A stretch of 64,000 nucleotides of DNA. It comes from Leptotrichia buccalis C-1013-b (lineage in GTDB: Bacteria > Fusobacteriota > Fusobacteriia > Fusobacteriales > Leptotrichiaceae). The notes under the pieces were generated by a model, which did no database searches, was not told the DNA's origin, and saw only the letters and a program-made list of their open reading frames with translations. The stretch is from assembly GCF_000023905.1 (NCBI RefSeq), contig NC_013192.1, positions 806,001-870,000 on the forward strand, in the 5' to 3' direction. Positions 9,394 to 16,582 of the stretch are shown here, in pieces (position 1 is the first letter of the stretch; each line of letters opens with the position of its first letter). A program made the position numbers and the translations under genes.

Positions 9394-9825
9394 ATGAGAA
9401 AATTACTAATAGCAGGATTATTACTTTTAGGAGCTATTGCATTTGCAGGAAAATATGAAAATGAATTGACAGAAAGAATGAAAGTTGCAGAAGAAAAAGC
9501 ACAAACTGGATGGGATAGCGGAGTAAGAGCTGATATGGTTAATGCTTCACTGGACTTAGATAAAGAATGGGAAAAAGAAATGAATAAAGTCTATGATTTG
9601 ATTCTAAAAAAACTTCCAGCAAAGGAAAAGACAAAATTTAAATCAGAACAACAAAAATGGTTAAAAAATAGAGAAAGTCAAGTACAAAAGGCTTATGATA
9701 AATACACTAAAGAAGAAGGACCTAGAATGGCTGGAGAGCTAGCTGCTAGTGAAAGACTGAGTATAACAAAGGAAAGGGTTTTGGAACTAGCAAAAAGATA
9801 TGATAAAATGAATGTGAAAAAATAA
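9394..9825 (+). CDS. LprI/DUF1311-like periplasmic protein, copy 2
   Basis: 143 aa. Signal peptide of the standard type (cleavage near AIAFAGK), with no lipobox, unlike the paralogue at 5506. The core matches that protein: WEKEMNKVYDLILKKL, a KTKFKSEQQKWLKNRE stretch and a terminal RVLELAKRYDKM helix, as in DUF1311/LprI. The next gene at 9854 is its closest relative, so this is a recent tandem duplication. The lipid-anchored copy and the two soluble copies would act at different sites in the envelope. Inhibitory activity against muramidases is possible but not shown. Confidence 0.8.
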   Translation: MRKLLIAGLLLLGAIAFAGKYENELTERMKVAEEKAQTGWDSGVRADMVNASLDLDKEWEKEMNKVYDLILKKLPAKEKTKFKSEQQKWLKNRESQVQKAYDKYTKEEGPRMAGELAASERLSITKERVLELAKRYDKMNVKK

Positions 9826-9853
9826 AAAATATATTTTAATTAAGGAGATTATT

Positions 9854-10273
9854 ATGAAAAAAATATTATTATTAGGAATGCTGCTTGCAGGAGCGATTGT
9901 GTTTGCAGGGAAATATGAAGATGAAATGACAGAAAGAATGAAAGTTGTAGAAGAAAAAGTTCAGCCAGATTTGGAGTCTGGAAGTACAGATGGCATGCTA
10001 AATGCTAGCTATAAATTGACAGGCGAATGGGAAAAGGAATTAAACAAAGTTTATGATTTGATTTTGAAAAAATTGCCAGCAAAAGAAAAGTCAAAATTTA
10101 AAGCCGAACAGGAAAAATGGATAAAAAGTAGAAAAGCGGCTATAAAAAAGGCATTAGCTGATGAAGAGGATGGACCTAGAATGGCTTTGTTTGGAGCAGC
10201 TGGAACTGAATATGAGATGACAAAGGCAAGAGTTTTAGAACTGGCTAAAAGATACGATAAATTAAATAAATAA
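9854..10273 (+). CDS. LprI/DUF1311-like periplasmic protein, copy 3
   Basis: 139 aa, following the 9394 gene by 28 bases. Signal peptide cleaved near IVFAGK, then the same core: WEKELNKVYDLILKKL, KSKFKAEQEKWIKS and RVLELAKRYDKL. It differs from copy 2 mainly between residues 45 and 60 and near GPRMALFGAAG. It is the last gene of the exported-protein array, and an intrinsic terminator follows directly. Confidence 0.8.
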   Translation: MKKILLLGMLLAGAIVFAGKYEDEMTERMKVVEEKVQPDLESGSTDGMLNASYKLTGEWEKELNKVYDLILKKLPAKEKSKFKAEQEKWIKSRKAAIKKALADEEDGPRMALFGAAGTEYEMTKARVLELAKRYDKLNK

Positions 10274-10280
10274 TAAAAAA

Positions 10281-10319
10281 CAATAGTTATGGAATAAACG
10301 AGTTTCATAACTATTTTTT
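10281..10319 (+). terminator. Intrinsic terminator closing the exported-protein array
   Basis: AATAGTTATG (10282-10291) pairs with CATAACTATT (10306-10315), followed by a T run to 10319. Confidence 0.85.
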
Positions 10320-10320
10320 C

Positions 10321-10392
10321 TAAATAGCATATAATTTAAAATTTATAAAATATCTACTATGTAAAATAGGAAATAGTATAAAACTTATACTA
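10321..10392 (+). repeat. Degenerate repeat copy A with a short hairpin
   Basis: About 65 bases here (TAAATAGCATATAATTTAAA onward) resemble 10784-10850 in direct orientation, by eye roughly three quarters identical. The end of this copy contains a perfect hairpin: TAGTATAA (10374-10381), loop AAC, TTATACTA (10385-10392). The sequence ACTAAACCCCATTTAAATA just after it has a counterpart near 10733. Confidence 0.5.
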
Positions 10393-10489
10393 AACCCCAT
10401 TTAAATAACGAATTTATTGGAAGCTTTTCCAACAAAGGATAAAAACTTAGTATTTCAAAATAATTAAAATATAATTATAAACCGACGGA

Positions 10490-10665
10490 GATTTTATTTG
10501 TTCAACTACGACTGTTTGACGACTATAAGGAGGAGTTTCGGAGGTGGGCAAATAAAAGTCGTAGTCTAGCCATGGGTATTGCGTAGCAATCTTGCCACAA
10601 TTTTAATTATCAGGATAAACCTTTACTGCAAGATAAGGATTTGCGGCAATGAGCAATCCTGCGAA
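10490..10665. other. Structured, less AT-rich intergenic block, possible ncRNA
   Basis: This block stands out within the 715-base gap 10274-10988 by its higher G+C content and many complementary segments. TTTTATTTG (10492-10500) is a perfect match to CAAATAAAA (10549-10557), and ACTACGAC (10505-10512) to GTCGTAGT (10558-10565); these two pairings cross and cannot both form with a 4-base connector. ATTGC-GTA-GCAAT (10578-10590) and AGGATTTGC/GCAATCCT (10636-10660) are further hairpins. One frame is open for about 38 codons up to a TAG near 10590 but has no start codon, so I do not call a gene. Strand of any RNA is uncertain, since no promoter is obvious nearby. Confidence 0.45.
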
Positions 10666-10783
10666 AAAAAGAAAAAAATGAATAAAAATATTAAAAAACT
10701 GATATTAAATAAAATAATCCAATACTAAATCCCATTATAAAATAGAAACTATGTTAAGGACCAAAAGTTTTAATTCCTTACTA

Positions 10784-10850
10784 AATAGTATGTAATTCAA
10801 AATTTATTAAATATGCGCTATTTAAACGGGGAATAGTATTAAATTTTTGA
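10784..10850 (+). repeat. Degenerate repeat copy B
   Basis: Resembles 10321-10385 (CTAAATAGTATGTAATTCAA onward, ending GGGGAATAGTATTAAA). The two copies bracket the structured block at 10490-10665, so the block plus flanks may be one repeated genomic unit. Confidence 0.45.
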
Positions 10851-10935
10851 TGATTTATTTTTATTGGAAAGAATGAATTTTATAGAAATTTTAGTACAGT
10901 ATTATAATTATTAGAAAAAAAATCTGAAAAAATAT

Positions 10936-10963
10936 TTGCACTTTTAAAATCATATGGTATAAT
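10936..10963 (+). promoter_or_regulatory. Promoter of the ankyrin-protein gene
   Basis: TTGCAC at 10936-10941, 16-base spacer, extended -10 TGGTATAAT (TATAAT at 10958-10963), 26 bases before the ATG at 10989. Confidence 0.75.
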
Positions 10964-10988
10964 ATTAAGTATAGTGAGGTATTAAAAA

Positions 10989-11741
10989 ATGAATAAATTT
11001 TTTTATAAAATAATTCTTCTCATTCCATTATTTCTCAGTCAAATATCATTCTCGCTAAGTTTTAAATACAATACGGGAGAAAACCTGGTTGAAAGAATAA
11101 GAGAAAAAAATACTCAGGAAAAACGTATAAAATTAGTACTGGATTCTATTAGAAAGCATAATAATAAAATTGTACGTTTTTATCTTGCTACCAAGGATAA
11201 TATTATTAATAGACAGAATTTAGAAGATAGCATACTACATAGAAAAGAAGGGGTGTATGGAGTTAACCTTGATAAAAAATCAATATATGAAGGGGATATT
11301 GAGCTGGTTGATATAAATGCCAAAAGTCAAGATGGATACACTCCAATTGTTGTTGCAATTGAGGCTAAAAATCATGAAATTTTAAATTTATTAATTGAAA
11401 ATGGTGCAAATTTATATGAAAAACATCCAATTTTTAACAGGACAACACTAGGAACCGCCGCATATTATGAAAATGTTGAAGCGGTACAAGCTTTACTAAA
11501 AAAAGATCCTAAACTCGTAAATATAGGAAGTACGTTGGACGGATGGACACCTCTTGAGGATGCTACTTTGAAAGCTAACGTCCAAATTGTAAAATTGTTA
11601 TTGCAATATGGTGCTAACCCTACAATTACTGATAAACATGGTGGAACTCCTATGGATATGGCAACAAAGTTTGGAAAAGGTGAAATAGTGAAATTATTAA
11701 GAGATAATATAAAGGCTAATAGGAAAAAATACAATTATTGA
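10989..11741 (+). CDS. Exported ankyrin-repeat protein
   Basis: 250 aa with an N-terminal signal sequence (hydrophobic residues about 6-25). From about residue 115 it has ankyrin repeats: DGYTPIVVAIEAKNHEILNLLIENGAN, TTLGTAAYYENVEAVQALL, then GWTPLEDATLKANVQIVKLLLQYGANP and GGTPMDMATKFGKGEIVKLL (three to four units). Ankyrins mediate protein binding. The export signal suggests a periplasmic location, as for bacterial ankyrins that pair with catalases or act as inhibitors of secreted effectors. It stands alone behind its own promoter. Partner unknown. Confidence 0.85.
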   Translation: MNKFFYKIILLIPLFLSQISFSLSFKYNTGENLVERIREKNTQEKRIKLVLDSIRKHNNKIVRFYLATKDNIINRQNLEDSILHRKEGVYGVNLDKKSIYEGDIELVDINAKSQDGYTPIVVAIEAKNHEILNLLIENGANLYEKHPIFNRTTLGTAAYYENVEAVQALLKKDPKLVNIGSTLDGWTPLEDATLKANVQIVKLLLQYGANPTITDKHGGTPMDMATKFGKGEIVKLLRDNIKANRKKYNY

Positions 11742-11823
11742 AATGTTGAGTTTCAAAAAATAAAAAATCTTTATTAACTAAATTTGTTTGTAATAAAAAA
11801 ATTTATATATAGAGGAGAAAAAA

Positions 11824-13527
11824 ATGAAAAGAATGACAGGAATTGGTGCTTCAGAAGGAGTATCTATAGGTAAAGTATTACTTTTTATCACGGAGGAAAT
11901 TGTTATTCCAGAAATTAAAGAAGAGGGTTCAACAATTGAAGCAGAGTTAGCAAAATTGAAAGAAGGATTGAAAAAATCGAAAACTCAATTAATTGCAATC
12001 AGAGAAAAAGTAAAAGAAAAAATGGGAGAAGATAAAGCAGCAATTTTTGATGGTCATATTATGCTTCTTGAAGATGAAGATTTGATTATGGAAGTTGAAG
12101 GTAAAATTAAAGAAGAAGGGTTCCCAGCTGCAAAAGCATTACACGATGGAATAGATGAGTATTGTGATATGATTTCACAATTAGATGATCCTTATTTGAG
12201 AGAAAGAGCTGCTGATTTAAAAGATATAGGGAAAAGATGGCTTAAAAACTTATTGGGAATGAAAATTCACGATTTGAGTAACTTAGCGCCAGGAACAATT
12301 GTTGTAACTGAAGACTTAACACCATCTGATACTGCACAATTAGATTTGGAAAACTGTATCGGATTTGTTACAGAAGTTGGAGGAAAAACAGCTCACTCTG
12401 CGATTATGGCAAGATCGCTTGAATTGCCAGCAGTAGTTGGAGTAAAAGGAATATTAGGTGAAGTAAAAGACGGAGAAGTTATTATTATGGATGGAGAAAC
12501 AGGAGAATTATTCCTAGAACCATCTGAAGAGCTAGTTAGTGAATACATTAAAAAACAAGAAGTATTAAGAGTTGAAAAAGAAGAATTGAGAAAATTAATT
12601 CACGAAGATGCAGTTACTACTGACGGAAGAAAAGTTGACATTTGGGGAAATATTGGAAGCCCTAATGATGTTGACGCTGTAATAGAATCAGGAGCAACTG
12701 GAATTGGATTGTATAGAACTGAATTTTTATTCATGAATTCTGATCATTTCCCAACTGAACAGGAACAATATGAAGCGTACAGAATTGTTGCCGAAAAAAT
12801 GCAAGGGAAACCTGTTACAATTAGAACAATGGATATTGGTGGAGATAAAGAGTTGCCATATTTAGACTTGCCAAAAGAGTTAAATCCATTCTTGGGATAT
12901 AGAGCAATCAGAATTTCGTTGGAAAATAAAGATATGTTCAAAACTCAGTTAAAAGCGATTTTAAGAGCGTCTCAATATGGACAGATTAAAATTATGTATC
13001 CAATGATAAGCTCAGTTAATGAAATCAGAAAAGCAAATGCTATCTTGGAAGAATGTAAAAAAGAACTTGATGAAATCGGAAAAATTTATGATAGAAACAT
13101 AAAAGTAGGAATAATGGTTGAAACTCCTTCAACAGCTATTATTGCTTACAAATTTGCAAAAGAAGTTGACTTCTTCTCAATTGGAACTAATGACTTGACA
13201 CAATATTTCCTTGCTGTAGATAGAGGAAATGAAATGGTTGCTAATTTATACAACTCATTTAACCCTGCGGTATTAGAAGCCATTCAAAAAGTAATTGATG
13301 CTGCACATGATGCTCATATAAGTGTTAGTATGTGTGGAGAATTTGCTGGAGATAAGAGAGCAACTAAGTTATTGCTAGGAATGGGTCTTGATTCATTCAG
13401 TATGAGTGCTTCATCTGGATTGACTGTTAAAAAAATAATTAGAAATAGTAGTTATGCAGACGCACAAAAATTCAGAGATTTAATCTTACAACAAGATACA
13501 CCTGAAGATGTTATAGCAAAATTATAA
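11824..13527 (+). CDS. ptsI: PTS Enzyme I (phosphoenolpyruvate-protein phosphotransferase)
   Basis: 567 aa, the usual Enzyme I length. It transfers phosphate from PEP to HPr at the start of the sugar phosphotransferase cascade in the cytosol. The phospho-histidine is H191 in GGKTAHSAIMARSL, the PEP-binding region includes GIGLYRTEFLFM and a TNDLTQY segment, and the catalytic cysteine is C504 in SMCGEFAGD. AGAGGAG precedes the ATG. ptsH, its usual neighbour, is not adjacent here. A strong terminator follows at 13540. Confidence 0.97.
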   Translation: MKRMTGIGASEGVSIGKVLLFITEEIVIPEIKEEGSTIEAELAKLKEGLKKSKTQLIAIREKVKEKMGEDKAAIFDGHIMLLEDEDLIMEVEGKIKEEGFPAAKALHDGIDEYCDMISQLDDPYLRERAADLKDIGKRWLKNLLGMKIHDLSNLAPGTIVVTEDLTPSDTAQLDLENCIGFVTEVGGKTAHSAIMARSLELPAVVGVKGILGEVKDGEVIIMDGETGELFLEPSEELVSEYIKKQEVLRVEKEELRKLIHEDAVTTDGRKVDIWGNIGSPNDVDAVIESGATGIGLYRTEFLFMNSDHFPTEQEQYEAYRIVAEKMQGKPVTIRTMDIGGDKELPYLDLPKELNPFLGYRAIRISLENKDMFKTQLKAILRASQYGQIKIMYPMISSVNEIRKANAILEECKKELDEIGKIYDRNIKVGIMVETPSTAIIAYKFAKEVDFFSIGTNDLTQYFLAVDRGNEMVANLYNSFNPAVLEAIQKVIDAAHDAHISVSMCGEFAGDKRATKLLLGMGLDSFSMSASSGLTVKKIIRNSSYADAQKFRDLILQQDTPEDVIAKL

Positions 13528-13539
13528 TTTTTTTAAAAG

Positions 13540-13569
13540 GGCTAATAATAACGCTATTAGCCTTTTTTT
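13540..13569 (+). terminator. Intrinsic terminator after ptsI
   Basis: GGCTAATA (13540-13547), 7-base loop, TATTAGCC (13555-13562), then seven T. Confidence 0.92.
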
Positions 13570-13630
13570 CATCTTGATTGTTTGGAAAATATTAGAAAAT
13601 ACCTTAAAATTATAAAGGAGTTGAAAGTAT

Positions 13631-14194
13631 ATGAAAACAAAAAAAGTAGCAGTTTTTTTAGCAAATGGATTTGAAGAAATTGAGGCGATTACACCGATTG
13701 ATTTATTGGAAAGAGCTGGAATTACAGTAGATACAGTATCTATTACTGAAAATAATCTTGTTGAAAGTGCAAGAAAAGTGAGAGTATTGGCGGATAAAGT
13801 GATTAAAGAGATTAATTTTTCAGAATATGATATGCTGATATTGCCGGGAGGACCTGGATTTAAAAATTATTTTGATTCACAATTGCTGCTTGATAAAATT
13901 GTAGAGTTTTCAAAAGATGTGGAAAATAAAAAAGTGGCTGCTATATGTGCTGCACCGACGGTATTATCAAGTTTAGGAATTTTAGAAGGGAAAAAGGCGG
14001 TTTGCTTTCCAGCTTGCGAAGAGGATTTATTAAAAGGTAACCCAATTTTGACACGAGAGCGAGTTGTTAAAGATGAGAATATTATTACAAGCAGAAGTGC
14101 GGGAACTGCTCTTGATTTTGCTCTTGAAATTATTAGTGAACTTTTGGGTAAAAAAGAGGCAGAAAGAATTGCTGATGAGATTGTTTGTAAATAA
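13631..14194 (+). CDS. DJ-1/PfpI family protein (YajL/ThiJ-like)
   Basis: 187 aa, class I glutamine-amidotransferase-like fold. GFEEIEAITPIDLLERAG near the N-terminus carries the conserved glutamate, and the nucleophile-elbow cysteine is C106 in AAICAAPTVL, followed by GILEGKKAVCFPACE, as in DJ-1 and YajL. Family members act as oxidative-stress responsive chaperones or glyoxalase/deglycase-type enzymes; the substrate cannot be read from the sequence. Single gene between a terminator and a MITE-like element. AAGGAG site upstream. Confidence 0.9.
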   Translation: MKTKKVAVFLANGFEEIEAITPIDLLERAGITVDTVSITENNLVESARKVRVLADKVIKEINFSEYDMLILPGGPGFKNYFDSQLLLDKIVEFSKDVENKKVAAICAAPTVLSSLGILEGKKAVCFPACEEDLLKGNPILTRERVVKDENIITSRSAGTALDFALEIISELLGKKEAERIADEIVCK

Positions 14195-14209
14195 ATTTGT
14201 AAATATTTC

Positions 14210-14364
14210 TAGGCTGTGTCTGAAAACTCAAAATCTATGTTATATTTAATGTTTTTTTGATTTTATAAATTATACAAATCACGATAAAATCAGTATTTAT
14301 TATTTTTGATTTTGGAAAAATTTATTAAAAATTCATCATTTTGATAGTTTTCAGACACGCCCTA
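14210..14364. mobile_element. 151-base MITE-like element with terminal inverted repeats
   Basis: GGCTGTGTCTGAAAACT at 14212-14228 is mirrored at the right end, where the complement of 14346-14362 reads GGGCGTGTCTGAAAACT: 15 of 17 positions agree and the similarity continues a few bases inward. The 151-base interior (14212-14362) is AT-rich with no ORF. It is flanked on both sides by TA (14210-14211 and 14363-14364), which could be a target-site duplication. Such ends resemble those of insertion sequences mobilised in trans. No transposase lies in the window. The rest of the gap to 14580 is AT-rich and shows at most a weak -10 (TGCTAAAAT near 14414-14422). Confidence 0.65.
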
Positions 14365-14580
14365 AATAAAAGTTTAAATTTTAAAAACTTATATGGAAAA
14401 AATAAGAAAAGTATGCTAAAATGTTTCAGTAATTATGAAAGAAATAAAATGACTTAATAATTAACAAGATTACAAACTATTAATATATGTTAAGTATGTT
14501 AAACTTTAAAATTGATTTTAAAGAGTTTTGTAAAATATTAAAATTTACAATTAAAAAAACTTTTAAAAAAGGAGAATTTT

Positions 14581-15507
14581 ATGGAATACCATAAGCCTGT
14601 GCTGTTTGATGAAGTGATGGACAATATAATAACAGATAAAGATGCAGTTTATGTTGACTGTACTCTTGGCGGCGGCGGGCATACGGAAGGTATTTTAGAA
14701 AATTCTTCTAAAAATTCAAAAGTTGTTGCAATTGATCAGGATGTACAAGCTATTGAATTTGCTAAAAAAAGGCTTGAAAAATATGCAAATAAACTTCAGA
14801 TATTTCAAGATAATTTTAGAAATATTGATACTGCCGTTTATCTTGCAGGCTTTGAAAAAGTGGATCGAATACTTATGGATATAGGAGTTTCCTCAAATCA
14901 ATTGGATAATGCCAAAAGAGGTTTTTCATATAGGTTCGAGGCAAGGTTAGATATGCGAATGGACAGTAACTTAAAAATAAGTGCTTATGAAGTTATTAAT
15001 AATTTTTCAGAAAAGGAACTAGCTGACATTATTTATAAGTATGGTGAAGAACCAAAATCTAGAAAAATTGCAAAAAAAATTGTAGAATATAGAAAAATTA
15101 AGGCAATCGAAACTACGACGGAACTTGCTGATATTGTAATAAAATCAATAGGAAAAAGTATGAAGCGGCATCCTGCCAAAAGAACATTTCAAGCTATTAG
15201 AATTTTTGTAAATAAGGAGCTTGAAATATTAAGTGAGACGTTGGATAAGGCAGTAAAGTTGCTCGGTAAAAATGGGAAACTTTTAGTGATTACTTTTCAT
15301 TCACTGGAAGATAGAATTGTAAAAGAAAAGTTTCGTGAATATGAAAATCCTTGTACTTGTCCACCAGATATTCCAATTTGTGTATGTGGCAAACAGAGTC
15401 TGGGAAAGGTAATTACAAAAAAACCGATTGTTGCTAAAGAATTAGAGTTAGCAGAAAATAATCGGGCACATTCAGCAAAATTGAGAATTTTTGAAAGGAG
15501 TGAATAG
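14581..15507 (+). CDS. rsmH: 16S rRNA (cytosine1402-N4)-methyltransferase RsmH
   Basis: 308 aa. SAM-dependent enzyme (formerly MraW) that N4-methylates C1402 in the ribosomal P site. The N-terminus EYHKPVLFDEVM and the SAM-binding loop DCTLGGGGHTEGIL (residues 26-39) are diagnostic. Also visible are DIGVSSNQLDNAKRGFS, RTFQAIRIFVNKEL and a C-terminal ITFHSLEDRIVK followed by a CTCPPDIPICVCG cysteine cluster. AAAGGAG site upstream. As in most bacteria it is followed directly by an FtsL-like gene, but the rest of the dcw cluster is not here. Confidence 0.96.
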   Translation: MEYHKPVLFDEVMDNIITDKDAVYVDCTLGGGGHTEGILENSSKNSKVVAIDQDVQAIEFAKKRLEKYANKLQIFQDNFRNIDTAVYLAGFEKVDRILMDIGVSSNQLDNAKRGFSYRFEARLDMRMDSNLKISAYEVINNFSEKELADIIYKYGEEPKSRKIAKKIVEYRKIKAIETTTELADIVIKSIGKSMKRHPAKRTFQAIRIFVNKELEILSETLDKAVKLLGKNGKLLVITFHSLEDRIVKEKFREYENPCTCPPDIPICVCGKQSLGKVITKKPIVAKELELAENNRAHSAKLRIFERSE

Positions 15508-15510
15508 GTT

Positions 15511-15930
15511 ATGAATGGTGTTTCAAAAAATAAAAAAATGCAAATGGAAATACTTGATGTTCCAAAAATCACAAATTCAGCAAGATCCCATCAGGATGCA
15601 AAAAGAAAAGAAATAGTAGCTCCTAAAGAAGTTAGAAGACAACTTTCAAGGACAGCTGGACTTAATAAAAAAGCTATAAAAATAGTTATGTTTTATGTTA
15701 CTATAGTAACGGCAGTAGCTTTATTGAGAGCATTTGTTTTATATGATGTTTCTGATTTGGGAAAAACAAAGACTATAAGAGAAAAAGAATTAATTCAATT
15801 AAAAAAAGAAGTTGCAAGAATTGATAATGAATTTATAAGTAATAATGATTTGAAAACTAAGGAAGAAGAAGCAAGGGCAACAGGATTTACTGTTCCAAAT
15901 GATCCAACGTATATAAATTTAAATAAATAG
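15511..15930 (+). CDS. FtsL-like bitopic membrane protein
   Basis: 139 aa. A basic cytoplasmic N-terminus of about 50 residues, one transmembrane segment (about 52-72, IKIVMFYVTIVTAVALLRAFVL) and a short coiled coil after it (IREKELIQLKKEVARIDNEF). This architecture and the position three bases after rsmH match FtsL, the divisome protein that bridges FtsB and FtsQ. FtsL is poorly conserved in sequence, so the call rests on topology and synteny. Confidence 0.7.
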   Translation: MNGVSKNKKMQMEILDVPKITNSARSHQDAKRKEIVAPKEVRRQLSRTAGLNKKAIKIVMFYVTIVTAVALLRAFVLYDVSDLGKTKTIREKELIQLKKEVARIDNEFISNNDLKTKEEEARATGFTVPNDPTYINLNK

Positions 15931-15942
15931 CAAAAAGAGAGA

Positions 15943-15979
15943 AAATATAGCATAAATATAAGAGTGTTATATTTTTTTT
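15943..15979 (+). terminator. Intrinsic terminator after the ftsL-like gene
   Basis: AAATATAGCA (15943-15952) pairs with TGTTATATTT (15965-15974) with one wobble, followed by more T. Between here and the V-ATPase promoter at 16129 I see only AT-rich sequence. Confidence 0.7.
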
Positions 15980-16128
15980 ATTATTTTTATAATAAAAAGT
16001 GAAGCATATTCAAATTTTTTCAAAATCAAACTAATAAAAATTACATTAATCTAAAATTGAGTAAAAATTATAATTTTTGAATTTGATTTTAAAGTGGTAT
16101 TGCTGTAAATTAAGGAAAAGAAAAATTC

Positions 16129-16157
16129 TTGACAATACCTTAAAAAATTGGTAACAT
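16129..16157 (+). promoter_or_regulatory. Promoter of the V-ATPase operon
   Basis: TTGACA at 16129-16134, 17-base spacer, TAACAT at 16152-16157, about 115 bases before the first gene. A second AT-rich -10-like TATAAT lies at 16163-16168 but is too far from the -35. Confidence 0.7.
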
Positions 16158-16167
16158 AATAATATAA

Positions 16168-16181
16168 TGACTAATCAGTCA
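16168..16181. promoter_or_regulatory. Palindromic operator-like site at the V-ATPase promoter
   Basis: TGACT-AATC-AGTCA: perfect 5-base arms around a 4-base centre, lying where transcription should start (10-24 bases after the -10). Size, spacing and TGAC half-sites resemble TetR-family operators. The regulator is not encoded nearby. Confidence 0.45.
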
Positions 16182-16270
16182 ATTTATTTTTGAAAAATTA
16201 TTTATAAATAATTAAAAAAATTATAAATGATTATAAAAAAGTAAAAATAAATTTTGAAGGAGGTTATATC

Positions 16271-16582
16271 TTGGCAAAAGAAGTTTTACAAAAAATAAAA
16301 GATGCTGAAAGTGAGTCAGACAGGATTATTGCCGATGCGAATGAAAAGGCGAAAGATATTTTGAAAAATATTGAGCAGAAAATAAAAGATGACGGCGATA
16401 AAATAATTTCTGAGACAAATCTTGAAGTAGAAAGTTTAAAAAGACAGTCAATTGATGTTGCTGAAAAAAGAGTAAAATCTCTTTTGAGCAGTGAAGAAGA
16501 AAATGTAAACAAAATTCTTGAAATTGACGAAAAGAAAATAGATGAAGTTGTTAATTTATTAGCAGAGAGGATTGTGAAATAA
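16271..16582 (+). CDS. ntpF: V-type ATPase peripheral-stalk subunit (NtpF / G-H type)
   Basis: 103 aa, almost wholly charged alpha-helix (coiled coil), from KIKDAESESDRIIADANEKAKD onward, as in the G/H-type stalk subunits that pair with subunit E. Translation should begin at TTG 16271, because GAAGGAGG ends 7 bases before it and no ATG is suitably placed. The stop overlaps the ATG of ntpI (TAATG), implying translational coupling. First gene of an operon in the order F-I-K-E-C-G-A-B-D, the same as ntp of Enterococcus hirae. Confidence 0.88.
   Translation: MAKEVLQKIKDAESESDRIIADANEKAKDILKNIEQKIKDDGDKIISETNLEVESLKRQSIDVAEKRVKSLLSSEEENVNKILEIDEKKIDEVVNLLAERIVK

Noticed and set aside
10479-10590. 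Open frame of about 38 codons in the structured block, with protein-like composition
   Set aside because: No start codon or ribosome-binding site, and a stop codon lies just upstream. The complementarity pattern explains the block better.
16163-16168. TATAAT as the V-ATPase -10 element
   Set aside because: The spacer to TTGACA would be 28 bases; TAACAT at 16152 has the correct 17.
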